This document shows, one piece after another, positions 1 through 7,345 of a stretch of DNA of 64,000 nucleotides. The notes beneath the pieces were generated by a model, which saw only the letters and a program-made list of their open reading frames with translations, was not told the DNA's origin and made no database searches. Source of the DNA: Pelagibius sp964472095 (GTDB lineage Bacteria > Pseudomonadota > Alphaproteobacteria > Kiloniellales > Kiloniellaceae); the NCBI GenBank assembly GCA_964472095.1, contig CAYYIV010000003.1:124001-188000 (forward strand). The letters are read 5' to 3'. Position 1 is the first letter of the stretch; each line of letters opens with the position of its first letter. The translations under genes and the position numbers were made by a program.

Positions 1-210
1 CAGCATTCGGTTACCCAGGTTCATCAGCGCGCTATAATAGAATAGACCCAGTAAATGCACCGAATGGTTAAAAGTTCAGGGAATTTCCGCGCCCCAATTC
101 GACGCCGTTTGGCCGCGCTGAGAGGGGCCCTCGCTGGCTGGGCAGCCGCAAGCTGCAGGGTGAGGGTCGATTTCAGATCGCTGGCCGACACGCTTGCCCC
201 GGCCTGCGCC
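1..210. other. Left-edge intergenic region with possible start of a truncated leftward gene
   Basis: This stretch lies 3' of the leftward glycosyltransferase. On the minus strand a reading frame opens after a TGA at 78-76, has a GTG at 60-58 and an ATG at 24-22, and runs off the window edge. The roughly 20 visible codons encode a hydrophobic start (HLLGLFYYSALMNLG), as expected for a membrane protein. It is too short to identify or confirm. Nothing else is visible here. Confidence 0.25.
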
Positions 211-1422
211 CTATGGACGCTGTACCAAGCCTTCGTAGAGAGGGGCGTACAGTGCTGCACTGGCATCCCAGGTGCGCTTTTTTTCGACGAATGCGCGCCC
301 TGCAGAGCAGATTGCGGGCCACTGAGATCGTCGGGCAAAGAGGCTTCGTATTGCCTGCACAAGCCCCGCCGTGTCGTCGGCCGGAAAGAGAAATCCGGTC
401 TTTCCGTTTACGATCAGTTCCTGATGGCCACCGACGTCGGAGGCGAGGACCAGCTTGCCCTGCGCCATGGCCTCGAGGGGCTTCAAAGGCGTCACCAGGT
501 CAGTCAGGCGCATTCGGTGGCGGGGATAGATGAGGACGTCGAGCAGGCCGTAGTAGCGCTGGATCTGCTCATGAGGAATGCGGCCCGTGAAGATTGCGCG
601 CCCCTCAAGACCGTGGGCGTGGGCTAACGCCTTGAGACGTTCTTCTTCCGGGCCGCCGCCCACCAGGAACAGCTTCATTCCGGCGAGGTCGTCCTTCATC
701 TGCGCCACGGCTTCTATAAGGAGGTCGAGGCCCTCATAGGCATAGAAGGAGCCGATGAACCCGATCGTCGCGCCCTGTTCGAGCCCAAAGCGGCTCGCGA
801 GTTCGGGGTCGCGCGGCGGCATGTGAGGGAAGGCGTTCAAGTCTACGGCGTTGGGTACCACGGTGATCTTGTCGGCCGCGATGCCGCGCGCCAGGACATC
901 GCGCCGGAGCCCCTCGCAGATCGTCACCACGGCATCGGCGCGTCTCAGCAGGTAGCTTTCAAGGCCCCGTGTCGCGCGATAGCGAAGCCCCCAAGGACGC
1001 ACCTTGCGAAGATCCACGGCGGCGTCCTCCCAGAAGGCCCGCACCTCGTACACCAGCGGCAGGCGCTGGCGGCGGGCCACGGAGAGGGCCGGCAAGCCGT
1101 TGAGGATGGGGGAGTGGGCGTGAAGGATATCGGGGCGGATCTCCCGCACGACGGCTTCCAGGCGGTCCCTGGTCGCGGCCATCTGGCGCCAGTCCGCGGC
1201 AAGCGGAACGGAAGCCATTGCGTGCCCGGAGATCGGGGTTCGGTAGAAGTGCCACCCGTCGACCGTTTCTTCCGTCCCGCGGGTGTCGGGATGGCGTGGC
1301 GTCGTCAGGTGAAAGGTCTGCCAGCCCCGGGCGCGCTGGGCGCGCAGGATGCCCAATGTCCTGTACACGTAGCCGCTCTGCTGCGGCAGGGAATGGTCGA
1401 GAACATGGAGAATACGCATCAT
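211..1422 (-). CDS. XrtA/PEP-CTERM-associated glycosyltransferase, Daro_2409 type (GT4-like)
   Basis: Predicted cytoplasmic GT-B glycosyltransferase of 403 residues that moves a sugar from a nucleotide-sugar donor to the growing polysaccharide. The N-terminus (RILHVLDHSLPQQSGYVYRT) matches the characteristic start of the exosortase A-associated glycosyltransferase family known from Daro_2409. The C-terminal half carries the group 1 glycosyltransferase pattern: IGFIGSFYAYEGLDLLIEA near residue 220, then a PLKPLEAMAQGK donor-binding stretch near 315. Two ATGs are adjacent; the second (1419) fits the family start MRILH best. It is the last leftward gene visible here. Family assignment is by recognition; sugar and acceptor are unknown. 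Confidence 0.9.
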   Translation of the reverse strand: MMRILHVLDHSLPQQSGYVYRTLGILRAQRARGWQTFHLTTPRHPDTRGTEETVDGWHFYRTPISGHAMASVPLAADWRQMAATRDRLEAVVREIRPDILHAHSPILNGLPALSVARRQRLPLVYEVRAFWEDAAVDLRKVRPWGLRYRATRGLESYLLRRADAVVTICEGLRRDVLARGIAADKITVVPNAVDLNAFPHMPPRDPELASRFGLEQGATIGFIGSFYAYEGLDLLIEAVAQMKDDLAGMKLFLVGGGPEEERLKALAHAHGLEGRAIFTGRIPHEQIQRYYGLLDVLIYPRHRMRLTDLVTPLKPLEAMAQGKLVLASDVGGHQELIVNGKTGFLFPADDTAGLVQAIRSLFARRSQWPAICSAGRAFVEKKRTWDASAALYAPLYEGLVQRP

Positions 1423-1617
1423 CCGGCCACTAATCTGAAACCACTGGCCTTACCGAGACCTACTTTTGCAGGATCCGAAGAGCGGCGCGTTGCGTATGGG
1501 CTTGGCGGCAAGACTGAGCGGGGAACATATCACATGGCCTTCGCTGGCCAGGCGCGGAAATTGCGGCGGCGGGAGGGAAAGGCAGGGGCGAATGCGGAAC
1601 GTCGGGCTGCCTCCAGG

Positions 1618-1702
1618 GCGGATCACGATCCGCTCTACATCAAATGGATAGAGCAGAGTCACAGGGTCGATGGATCGCGCAATGCGAGTCCATTCGACCC
1701 TG
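1618..1702 (-). terminator. Stem-loop pair 3' of the methyltransferase gene
   Basis: An inverted repeat pairs 1662-1674 (CAGGGTCGATGGA) with 1689-1702 (TCCATTCGACCCTG), with one bulged base and a 14-nt loop. A second perfect hairpin, GCGGATC-AC-GATCCGC, lies at 1618-1633. Both sit just past the stop of the leftward methyltransferase. There is no clear U-tract, so termination is plausible rather than shown. The rest of 1423-1709 shows no gene. Confidence 0.4.
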
Positions 1703-1709
1703 ATCTTCT

Positions 1710-2588
1710 CTAGGAGAACGCCTGCGTCGACAGGCCGCCCATGCCGAACCAGGAGACGAGATCCTTGACGTCCACCTGATGGTGCTTCGGCAGACTGCGC
1801 CGAATCTCCTTCAGGCGCTCCTTTATGTCCGATGGAATCGTCCGCCGTGCCGGGCTCTTGACGGCCACCATGAAGGGGGCAATGGAGGTCGCGTAGACCC
1901 GGGCGCGGCCGTTGAGGCAGGTCCTGGCGGCGTTGCGGAAGTCGTCGGCCGCGAAAGCCGCGTTCAGGGAATAGAGGTAGTCGAGGGTGAACAGCTCGGG
2001 CTGGCGGTCGGCGTACTGATAGGCGAAGTACTCGATCGACTTCTTTGACTTCAGCCGCCCGAAGTCCACGACATAGACGCCGCCGCCAGGGCGCAGGATG
2101 CGGCCGATCTCGGCGAAGGTGCCGTTGAAGGCGTCCAGGCCGGGCAGGTGATGCAGGGCTACCGTGGAGTAGACGGCGTCGACGCTGGCATCGGCCAGAA
2201 AGTCCAGCTTCGACATGTCCGACTTTTGGAAGCGGACATTGGAGAGGCCCTGTTCGGCGACGTAGGCCCGCGCACGCTGCAGCATCTCATCGGAGAAGTC
2301 GACGCCCAGGAACTCGCTTTCCGGGTTGAGGCGGGCGATCATCGCCAGCTGGGTCGCCGGCCCGCAGCCGAGGTCGACGATTTTGTCGCCCGGCCTTATG
2401 ACCTCGCAGACCTGCGCCGTGTGGAACAGATAGACGGGAGCCATGACGCCGTCTTCGCGGCCGGCGCGGGTGAAGGCGGCCACCTTGTCCGGGTCGTCCA
2501 TCACCAGGTCGGGCTCGGGCACCCGAGGTGCCCGGTCGCGAGTGATGACTTCCCGCAGCAGTGTCTTGAGAACTGGAATGCTTGGCAT
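1710..2588 (-). CDS. Class I SAM-dependent methyltransferase
   Basis: A 292-residue protein with a Rossmann methyltransferase core. Motif I is IVDLGCGPATQLAMIA at about residues 70-85, followed by an acidic loop (FLGVDFSDEMLQRA), a DMSKLDF segment and the post-motif RILRPGGGVYVVDFGRL, as in ubiE/Methyltransf_11 proteins. Core and order are complete. The N-terminal 50 residues and the C-terminal 80 are not recognised and may form the substrate cap. It lies between an XrtA glycosyltransferase and a PEP-CTERM gene on the same strand, so a role in modifying the polysaccharide or its precursor is reasonable. Substrate unknown. Confidence 0.85.
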   Translation of the reverse strand: MPSIPVLKTLLREVITRDRAPRVPEPDLVMDDPDKVAAFTRAGREDGVMAPVYLFHTAQVCEVIRPGDKIVDLGCGPATQLAMIARLNPESEFLGVDFSDEMLQRARAYVAEQGLSNVRFQKSDMSKLDFLADASVDAVYSTVALHHLPGLDAFNGTFAEIGRILRPGGGVYVVDFGRLKSKKSIEYFAYQYADRQPELFTLDYLYSLNAAFAADDFRNAARTCLNGRARVYATSIAPFMVAVKSPARRTIPSDIKERLKEIRRSLPKHHQVDVKDLVSWFGMGGLSTQAFS

Positions 2589-2709
2589 GATCGTCAGAAA
2601 TTAGGAAACCACAGTATAAAATTGGTTAATGCCCTGAAAAGTCCAGGGGCAATGTGGGGGCAGCCCTCCGCGGTGAGGGCGGAAGCGGTCCGGTTCCGGA
2701 AAAGGAGAA

Positions 2710-2736
2710 GGCCCGCCACACTGGGTGTGGCGGGCC
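2710..2736 (-). terminator. Perfect 12-bp stem-loop terminator after the PEP-CTERM gene
   Basis: GGCCCGCCACAC pairs exactly with GTGTGGCGGGCC across a 3-nt loop. It lies about 80 bases downstream of the stop of the leftward PEP-CTERM gene. On the minus strand it is followed by a pyrimidine-rich, T-containing run (CTTCTCCTTTT). This is the strongest intrinsic terminator candidate in the window. Confidence 0.75.
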
Positions 2737-2815
2737 TTTCCGAATGAAAGCTGGTGACGTCCTTACCCCTGAGGCTCAGGCTCCCAGGCCCAAGCCGCCG
2801 ACCGGGGATGAAGTC

Positions 2816-3781
2816 TTAGTCCTGCTTGCGGCGACGCACCGACAGGAAGCCGAGGCCGGCCAAGCCGATACCCAGCAGGCCGAGGGTGGTCGGCTCCGGG
2901 ATGCGGGCGATGACGAAGGACCCGTCTTCAGAGGCGCAGAAGTCAACCGGGGTGTTGCCGCAGTCGAAGCTGGCCGGATCGAAGTTGAAGCCACCCGTAT
3001 TCTGCGGGTCGGCATCGAAGTTGCTGTCCGCCAGACCAAGGATCTTGGTGCAGTGGTTCGCCTCGTCGATGTCCGCGTTGTCGCAGCCAAGGTCGTTGCC
3101 GAACTCGTCGAACCAGACACCCGCCAGCAGGAAGGTCGATGCGAAGGTCGCGTCGTCGCTGCCGTCGAAGGTATGGAAGGTGAAGGCACCGCCATCACCC
3201 GGGGTGATGACATAGCTTGCGATCAACACGCCGTCGGTGCAGTTGGCGGCCGCCGTCCCCATCGCGCTCTGGCAGGTGCTGCCGTCGGACAGGTTGTCGA
3301 TCCACATGTTCAGGATGCCCACCGATCCGGCGCTCGGTCCGGTGTGCACGAACGTACCGTCATTGTCGACATACTCGATCGGCACGTCCACGAACTGGAA
3401 GGTGAGCTCGAAACCGTGCAGAGGCGGGACGGTCGGAATGGTGCCGCTGTTCAGGAGGTTCGCACCGGAGTCCGAAGGCGCGATACCGCCGTTGTTCGAG
3501 AACCCGGTGATGAGGCCAAAACCGTTGACCTGGCCGGTTTCGCCGGCGTCCGGCAGGAAGTTGCCGTTCGTGTCGTCGGTGACCGCATGAACGGTCGCCA
3601 GGAAGGTCAGCGCATCGACCTCGCTGTAGGTGTAAGAGCCAGGGGAGGCCGTATCATCGAGCCCGTCGATGCCGTTGAAATTGAGTTGAATGTTCTCCAG
3701 CACGAAGGCCGCATTGGCGGGGCCTGCCATGAAACCGATCGAGCAGGCGACGGCCGCGGCTCCTAGAAATTTCTTAAGCAT
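2816..3781 (-). CDS. PEP-CTERM sorting-domain protein (secreted XrtA substrate)
   Basis: A 321-residue exported protein. It starts with a Sec signal peptide (KKFLGAAAVACSIGFMAGPANA, cleavage likely after ANA). It ends with a full PEP-CTERM signal: Pro-Glu-Pro at about 295-297, a short hydrophobic helix (TLGLLGIGLAGLGFL) and the basic tail SVRRRKQD. In this family the exosortase cuts near PEP and anchors or releases the protein. The middle is acidic and rich in Asp, Asn and Gly, with several cysteine pairs, like other secreted PEP-CTERM proteins of unknown function. A strong AAGGAG ribosome site precedes the ATG. Regulation is shown by a sigma-54 promoter and an upstream palindrome annotated separately, pointing to PrsR control. 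Confidence 0.93.
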   Translation of the reverse strand: MLKKFLGAAAVACSIGFMAGPANAAFVLENIQLNFNGIDGLDDTASPGSYTYSEVDALTFLATVHAVTDDTNGNFLPDAGETGQVNGFGLITGFSNNGGIAPSDSGANLLNSGTIPTVPPLHGFELTFQFVDVPIEYVDNDGTFVHTGPSAGSVGILNMWIDNLSDGSTCQSAMGTAAANCTDGVLIASYVITPGDGGAFTFHTFDGSDDATFASTFLLAGVWFDEFGNDLGCDNADIDEANHCTKILGLADSNFDADPQNTGGFNFDPASFDCGNTPVDFCASEDGSFVIARIPEPTTLGLLGIGLAGLGFLSVRRRKQD

Positions 3782-3857
3782 TCTTTTCTCCTTAACTCCA
3801 CCCCGGCCTGTGGTCGGGGCATGTGGATGTCACAGCTTTCACTTCTGCCACATACAA

Positions 3858-3875
3858 AAGCAAGGAGCGTGCCAA
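3858..3875 (-). promoter_or_regulatory. Sigma-54 (-24/-12) promoter of the PEP-CTERM gene
   Basis: On the minus strand the sequence reads TTGGCACGCTCCTTGCTT, an exact fit to the RpoN consensus TGGCACG-N4-TTGC, with GG and GC correctly spaced. It lies about 77 bases before the ATG. PrsR, encoded 6 kb away, is a sigma-54 activator, so the match in type is strong. Confidence 0.88.
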
Positions 3876-3935
3876 GTTACTAAGGCATTGAAAATAAAAA
3901 GTATTTTTTTGAGCCAAAGGAGAGTTCGCCGCAAG

Positions 3936-3952
3936 TGTAAAGCGTCTTTACA
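3936..3952 (-). promoter_or_regulatory. Candidate PrsR operator palindrome (upstream activating site)
   Basis: TGTAAAG-CGT-CTTTACA is a perfect 7-bp inverted repeat with a 3-base spacer. It lies about 61 bases upstream of the -24 element, and an A/T-rich tract (about 3890-3910) that could bend DNA sits between them. The position suits an enhancer-binding protein such as PrsR. Assignment to PrsR is inference. Confidence 0.55.
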
Positions 3953-3988
3953 GGGGTGGCGGCCCTGGACGATGGGACGGCCTGCCCC

Positions 3989-6829
3989 CTACTGTTGCAG
4001 CGACGCCAGCAGGGCCTCGGCAGCGCTTCTGTCCCGAAAGCGCTGGTCCGAGTCGAGGATCCCCTGCAGCATGGCGACTGCGGCCGCGACATCCCCCTTG
4101 GCGGCAAGCGCCTGGGCGAGGTGGAAGCCGATCGAGCTGTTGTCCGGCGCGGCCTGGCGCGCTGACTGCAGGACCGTGACTGCCTCCTGGACCTCTCCGG
4201 CGCGCAGCAAGGCGACCCCGAGGGTGTCGGCGACCGCAGGGGAGTCCGGCGCCAGCGCCGCCGCCTTGCGGGCGTTCGCGATGGCCTGGGGAACGGCATT
4301 GCGCTCGAGCTGTACCATGGCGAGGTTGTTCAGGGTGGTGGGCCCGTCCGGCGCGATGTCGAGGATCGCGCGGTACTGCGCCTCGGCCCGGTCCCAATCG
4401 CCTTGCGCGATCAGCAAAGCGGCCAGGAACTGGTGGACTGTCAGGTCGCCGGGATGCTGGCCCAGCCAGTCCCTGAGCAGGGCCTCCGCCTCGGACTGCT
4501 TGCCGAGGGTGAACTTGGTCCTCGCGAGCTCGCGCAAGGTGGTGCTGTTGGCGGACTGTGCGTAGGCCTGTTCGAAAGCGGCCTCCGCGTCCTGCGGCCG
4601 GTTGGATGCCAGGGAAAGCTGGCCCTCCAACAAGCTGACTTCCGCCGCGTCCGGAGCGGTCTGCTTCAAGGCGGCCAAGTCCGCCTTCGCCTCGTCGATG
4701 CGCCCCAGCCGGATCAGCAGGCGGGTGCGGCTGATGGCGAGCCGCGCATCGGTCCCGCCCAGGCTCCTGGCCTGGTCGATGGCCCGCAGGGCGTCTTCCA
4801 GGCGGCCGTCGCCCTCCAACGCGAGGCCGTAGTACTCCTCGACCCGCGGGCTGTTCGGCCGCAGTTCGCGCATCTGCTGGAAAGTCCTGACCGCCTCCTG
4901 CCAAGCTTCGCTCTGCAGATGGACCCGGCCCATGGCCTCGATCAGCTCGACGTTTTGGGGGGCAGCGACCAGGGCTGCCTCGACCACCTCCAATGCCGCG
5001 TCCGGCCGCCCGGCCCGCAGCAGGCCATCGCTGAGATGCAGGCTGGCGGGAACCGACTCCGGGTGGCTGTCGACGGCCTTGCGCAGCAGGCCAAGCGACT
5101 CCTCCTCCTGACCCGCGCGCGCCTCCATGGCGGCGTAGCGCAGCAGGAGGTCGAGGTTGTCCGGCTTCGACCTGAGGGCGTCGTCGTAGACCGTGCGGGC
5201 CTCGGCGATGCGGTCGTCCAGAACCAGGATCCGGGCAAGGTTGGCGACATTCCTGACGTCTTCCGGATCCTTCGCCGCCGCCTGGCGAAAAGCCTTTTCC
5301 GCCTCGGCCGGTCGCCCCGACGCCGCCATAACACCGCCCTCCAGGCCATAGCCCAGACTCTTTTCGGGAAGGTGCTCCTGCGTCTGCCGGGCGACCTGAA
5401 GCGCCTGCTCGTACTGACTGCGCGCCATGAAGGAGGAGAACAGTGCGACATAGACGCGCTGCGTGGTGGGATCGAGCTCCAAAGACCTCCGCAGGGCGGC
5501 AATGCCTCCGTCGATGTCGCCGGCCGACATCCGGATGCTGCCGAGCCGCTCCTGGATCGCGGCGTCGTCGGTCTTCAAGGCTGCCAGCTGTTCGATGTGT
5601 TTGAGGGCGGCATCCTGGTCCCTCGCCGCGATGGCCGCGTTGGTGAGGACCTCGAGGTACTCCGAGCTGTCGGGGATCTCGTCCTCCGCGATATCCAGGG
5701 TCTTGTAGGCTTCCTGCTCATAGCCCAGGCGCAGCAGGGCCGCCCCGAGGACCGCGCGGGCCCGCGTGTCCTGCGGTTGCTGCGAGAGATAAGTCGACAG
5801 GCGCGCCCGGGCCTGCTCGTACTGCCCTAGCCGAAAGGCGCTGTAGCCGGAAATCATCAGTGCCTGGGAGTTTCGCGCGGTCCTTGCGAGGACGCGGTCC
5901 GCATCCGACTTCGCCCGCGCGAAGTCACCGAGCAGGAAGCGCACGGTGCTGTGCTGCAGGACGACGCGGGAATCGTTGGGCTGAGCGGCCAGGAGGTTCT
6001 GCGTAACGCGGTCAGCTTCTTGCAGTTCGCCGAGCGCGATGAGCGACTGGATGTAGCCGAGGCGGGCGATGGCCTGTGTCGGATCCAGCTCGACCGCCCG
6101 TGCAAACCGTTCCTTGGCCTCCTCGAAGCGTCGGGCACGATAGAGCCATTCGGCATCGACCGAGGCGAGGAAGGCATCGTCGGGGTCGATCGCGATAGCT
6201 TGGTCGAGGAATTCGCGCGCCTGATCCGGATTTTCGAAGATGACCGCGAGGCGGGCCTTGTTGACGAGGGCGCGGACATGGGGACCCTCGCGGAGAACCG
6301 TGTCGAAGGCCGTCTGTGCCGCCTCGAACTGGCCGAGGTTCATCAGCGCCTCGCCGCGGGCCACGAAGAGGTCCCTGCTCAGCGCACTATCGGCCGACAG
6401 GTCATCGGGCAGGTTGCGCAGGACCGCGTCGTACTGCCTGAGGTTGAGCCGGGTATAGGCCAGCATCAGGTCGATGTCCGGGCCGGTATATCCCAACTCC
6501 TGCGCCCGCAAGAACTCCTTTTCCGCCGTGGCGGGGTCGCCCTTCTCCAGGTGAACCCTGCCCAGCAGAAAGCGTGCCGCCGCGTCGGTCGGATCGCGCT
6601 GCAGCGCGTTCTTCAGTTCCACCTCGGCGGCGCTCAGGTTGCCCTCGTTGAAGTGCTGTTGGGCGCGCTCGAGGAAAGTGGCAGACCAAGCGGGCGCTGG
6701 CAGCACGGCTCCGACAGCGGCCAGCAGCAGCGCCGCGACCAGGATCGGTGCCATCAGGGATCGGTCAATCCGGCCGGCCATTGCCGCACAGGTCGACAGG
6801 CCGATTGCGAAGGCTGATCGGATCTTCAT
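3989..6829 (-). CDS. prsT: PEP-CTERM/XrtA system TPR-repeat protein PrsT
   Basis: A 946-residue exported protein built almost entirely of tetratricopeptide repeats, matching in size and composition the PEP-CTERM system TPR protein PrsT. The N-terminus has a hydrophobic export segment (about residues 25-48, ending PAPAWSA). Repeats start at about 55 (AQQHFNEGNLSAAEVELKNAL) and run to the C-terminus. The family is usually described as a lipoprotein, but no convincing lipobox cysteine follows the hydrophobic segment here; the only early Cys is residue 14. An AGGGAAG ribosome site supports the start at 6829. It is divergent from prsK, as in many XrtA loci. The likely role is a periplasmic scaffold for polysaccharide export or PEP-CTERM handling. 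Confidence 0.9.
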   Translation of the reverse strand: MKIRSAFAIGLSTCAAMAGRIDRSLMAPILVAALLLAAVGAVLPAPAWSATFLERAQQHFNEGNLSAAEVELKNALQRDPTDAAARFLLGRVHLEKGDPATAEKEFLRAQELGYTGPDIDLMLAYTRLNLRQYDAVLRNLPDDLSADSALSRDLFVARGEALMNLGQFEAAQTAFDTVLREGPHVRALVNKARLAVIFENPDQAREFLDQAIAIDPDDAFLASVDAEWLYRARRFEEAKERFARAVELDPTQAIARLGYIQSLIALGELQEADRVTQNLLAAQPNDSRVVLQHSTVRFLLGDFARAKSDADRVLARTARNSQALMISGYSAFRLGQYEQARARLSTYLSQQPQDTRARAVLGAALLRLGYEQEAYKTLDIAEDEIPDSSEYLEVLTNAAIAARDQDAALKHIEQLAALKTDDAAIQERLGSIRMSAGDIDGGIAALRRSLELDPTTQRVYVALFSSFMARSQYEQALQVARQTQEHLPEKSLGYGLEGGVMAASGRPAEAEKAFRQAAAKDPEDVRNVANLARILVLDDRIAEARTVYDDALRSKPDNLDLLLRYAAMEARAGQEEESLGLLRKAVDSHPESVPASLHLSDGLLRAGRPDAALEVVEAALVAAPQNVELIEAMGRVHLQSEAWQEAVRTFQQMRELRPNSPRVEEYYGLALEGDGRLEDALRAIDQARSLGGTDARLAISRTRLLIRLGRIDEAKADLAALKQTAPDAAEVSLLEGQLSLASNRPQDAEAAFEQAYAQSANSTTLRELARTKFTLGKQSEAEALLRDWLGQHPGDLTVHQFLAALLIAQGDWDRAEAQYRAILDIAPDGPTTLNNLAMVQLERNAVPQAIANARKAAALAPDSPAVADTLGVALLRAGEVQEAVTVLQSARQAAPDNSSIGFHLAQALAAKGDVAAAVAMLQGILDSDQRFRDRSAAEALLASLQQ

Positions 6830-7345
6830 GGTGCGCTTCCCTGTCTGGGCCGGATCCCGGCCTCTACCTTCTTGAAGAAGGCCTACTATAGGCCACAGCA
6901 GGCCTCAGAGAAAGGCTGCTGCTGGAAAGGAGATCGCTCGCCTCTCTGCAATTTCAAGGACTTTGACAGAGCCGGACCGGCCCCGACCCGGTGCCTCGGC
7001 AGGCGCCATCAAGGGTGCCGTCGAAGTGGCGGGAAAACGGGGTAAATGGGTGGCCACCTCTGCGCCGGCTTGCCGACTCTTGAGGTGGGCGATAGCGTGT
7101 GAACGGGAGGATCGAAGACCCGTAAGGTATTGGCTTCCACTCTTGCGGTGCCAAGTGGCAGCGGAGATATATTTTCGTGGCCAGGCTAATTCTTTACGCC
7201 AGGGTAGAATTATGCACTCTTTCATAGTATCTTGCGAAGGTATTCTTCAATAATTTTCCGCGTTATTAATATTATTGCTGGCAAAACTCGCCACCTGGGC
7301 CTCTAGGCTCTTCGCGGCAGGGCAGCCCAAGGGAGTACGCCATCC
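6830..7345. other. Divergent prsT/prsK intergenic region
   Basis: This 516-base region separates the divergently transcribed prsT and prsK starts and must hold promoters for both. Its prsK-proximal 150 bases are noticeably A/T-rich. No sigma-54 box of the quality seen at 3858 was found. A short leftward frame (7225-6905) lacks a ribosome site and recognisable content. A GGGAG ribosome site at 7331-7335 precedes the TTG start of prsK. Confidence 0.5.

Noticed and set aside
4403..5830. Long plus-strand frame inside prsT
   Set aside because: Antisense shadow of the TPR repeats; composition follows the repeat codons.
3989..6829. PrsT as a lipoprotein
   Set aside because: The family is often called a lipoprotein, but Cys14 lies before the hydrophobic segment and no lipobox follows it; a signal peptide ending PAWSA fits better.
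6905..7225. Possible 106-residue leftward gene in the prsT/prsK gap
   Set aside because: No ribosome site and no recognisable content, and it lies in a region expected to hold promoters.
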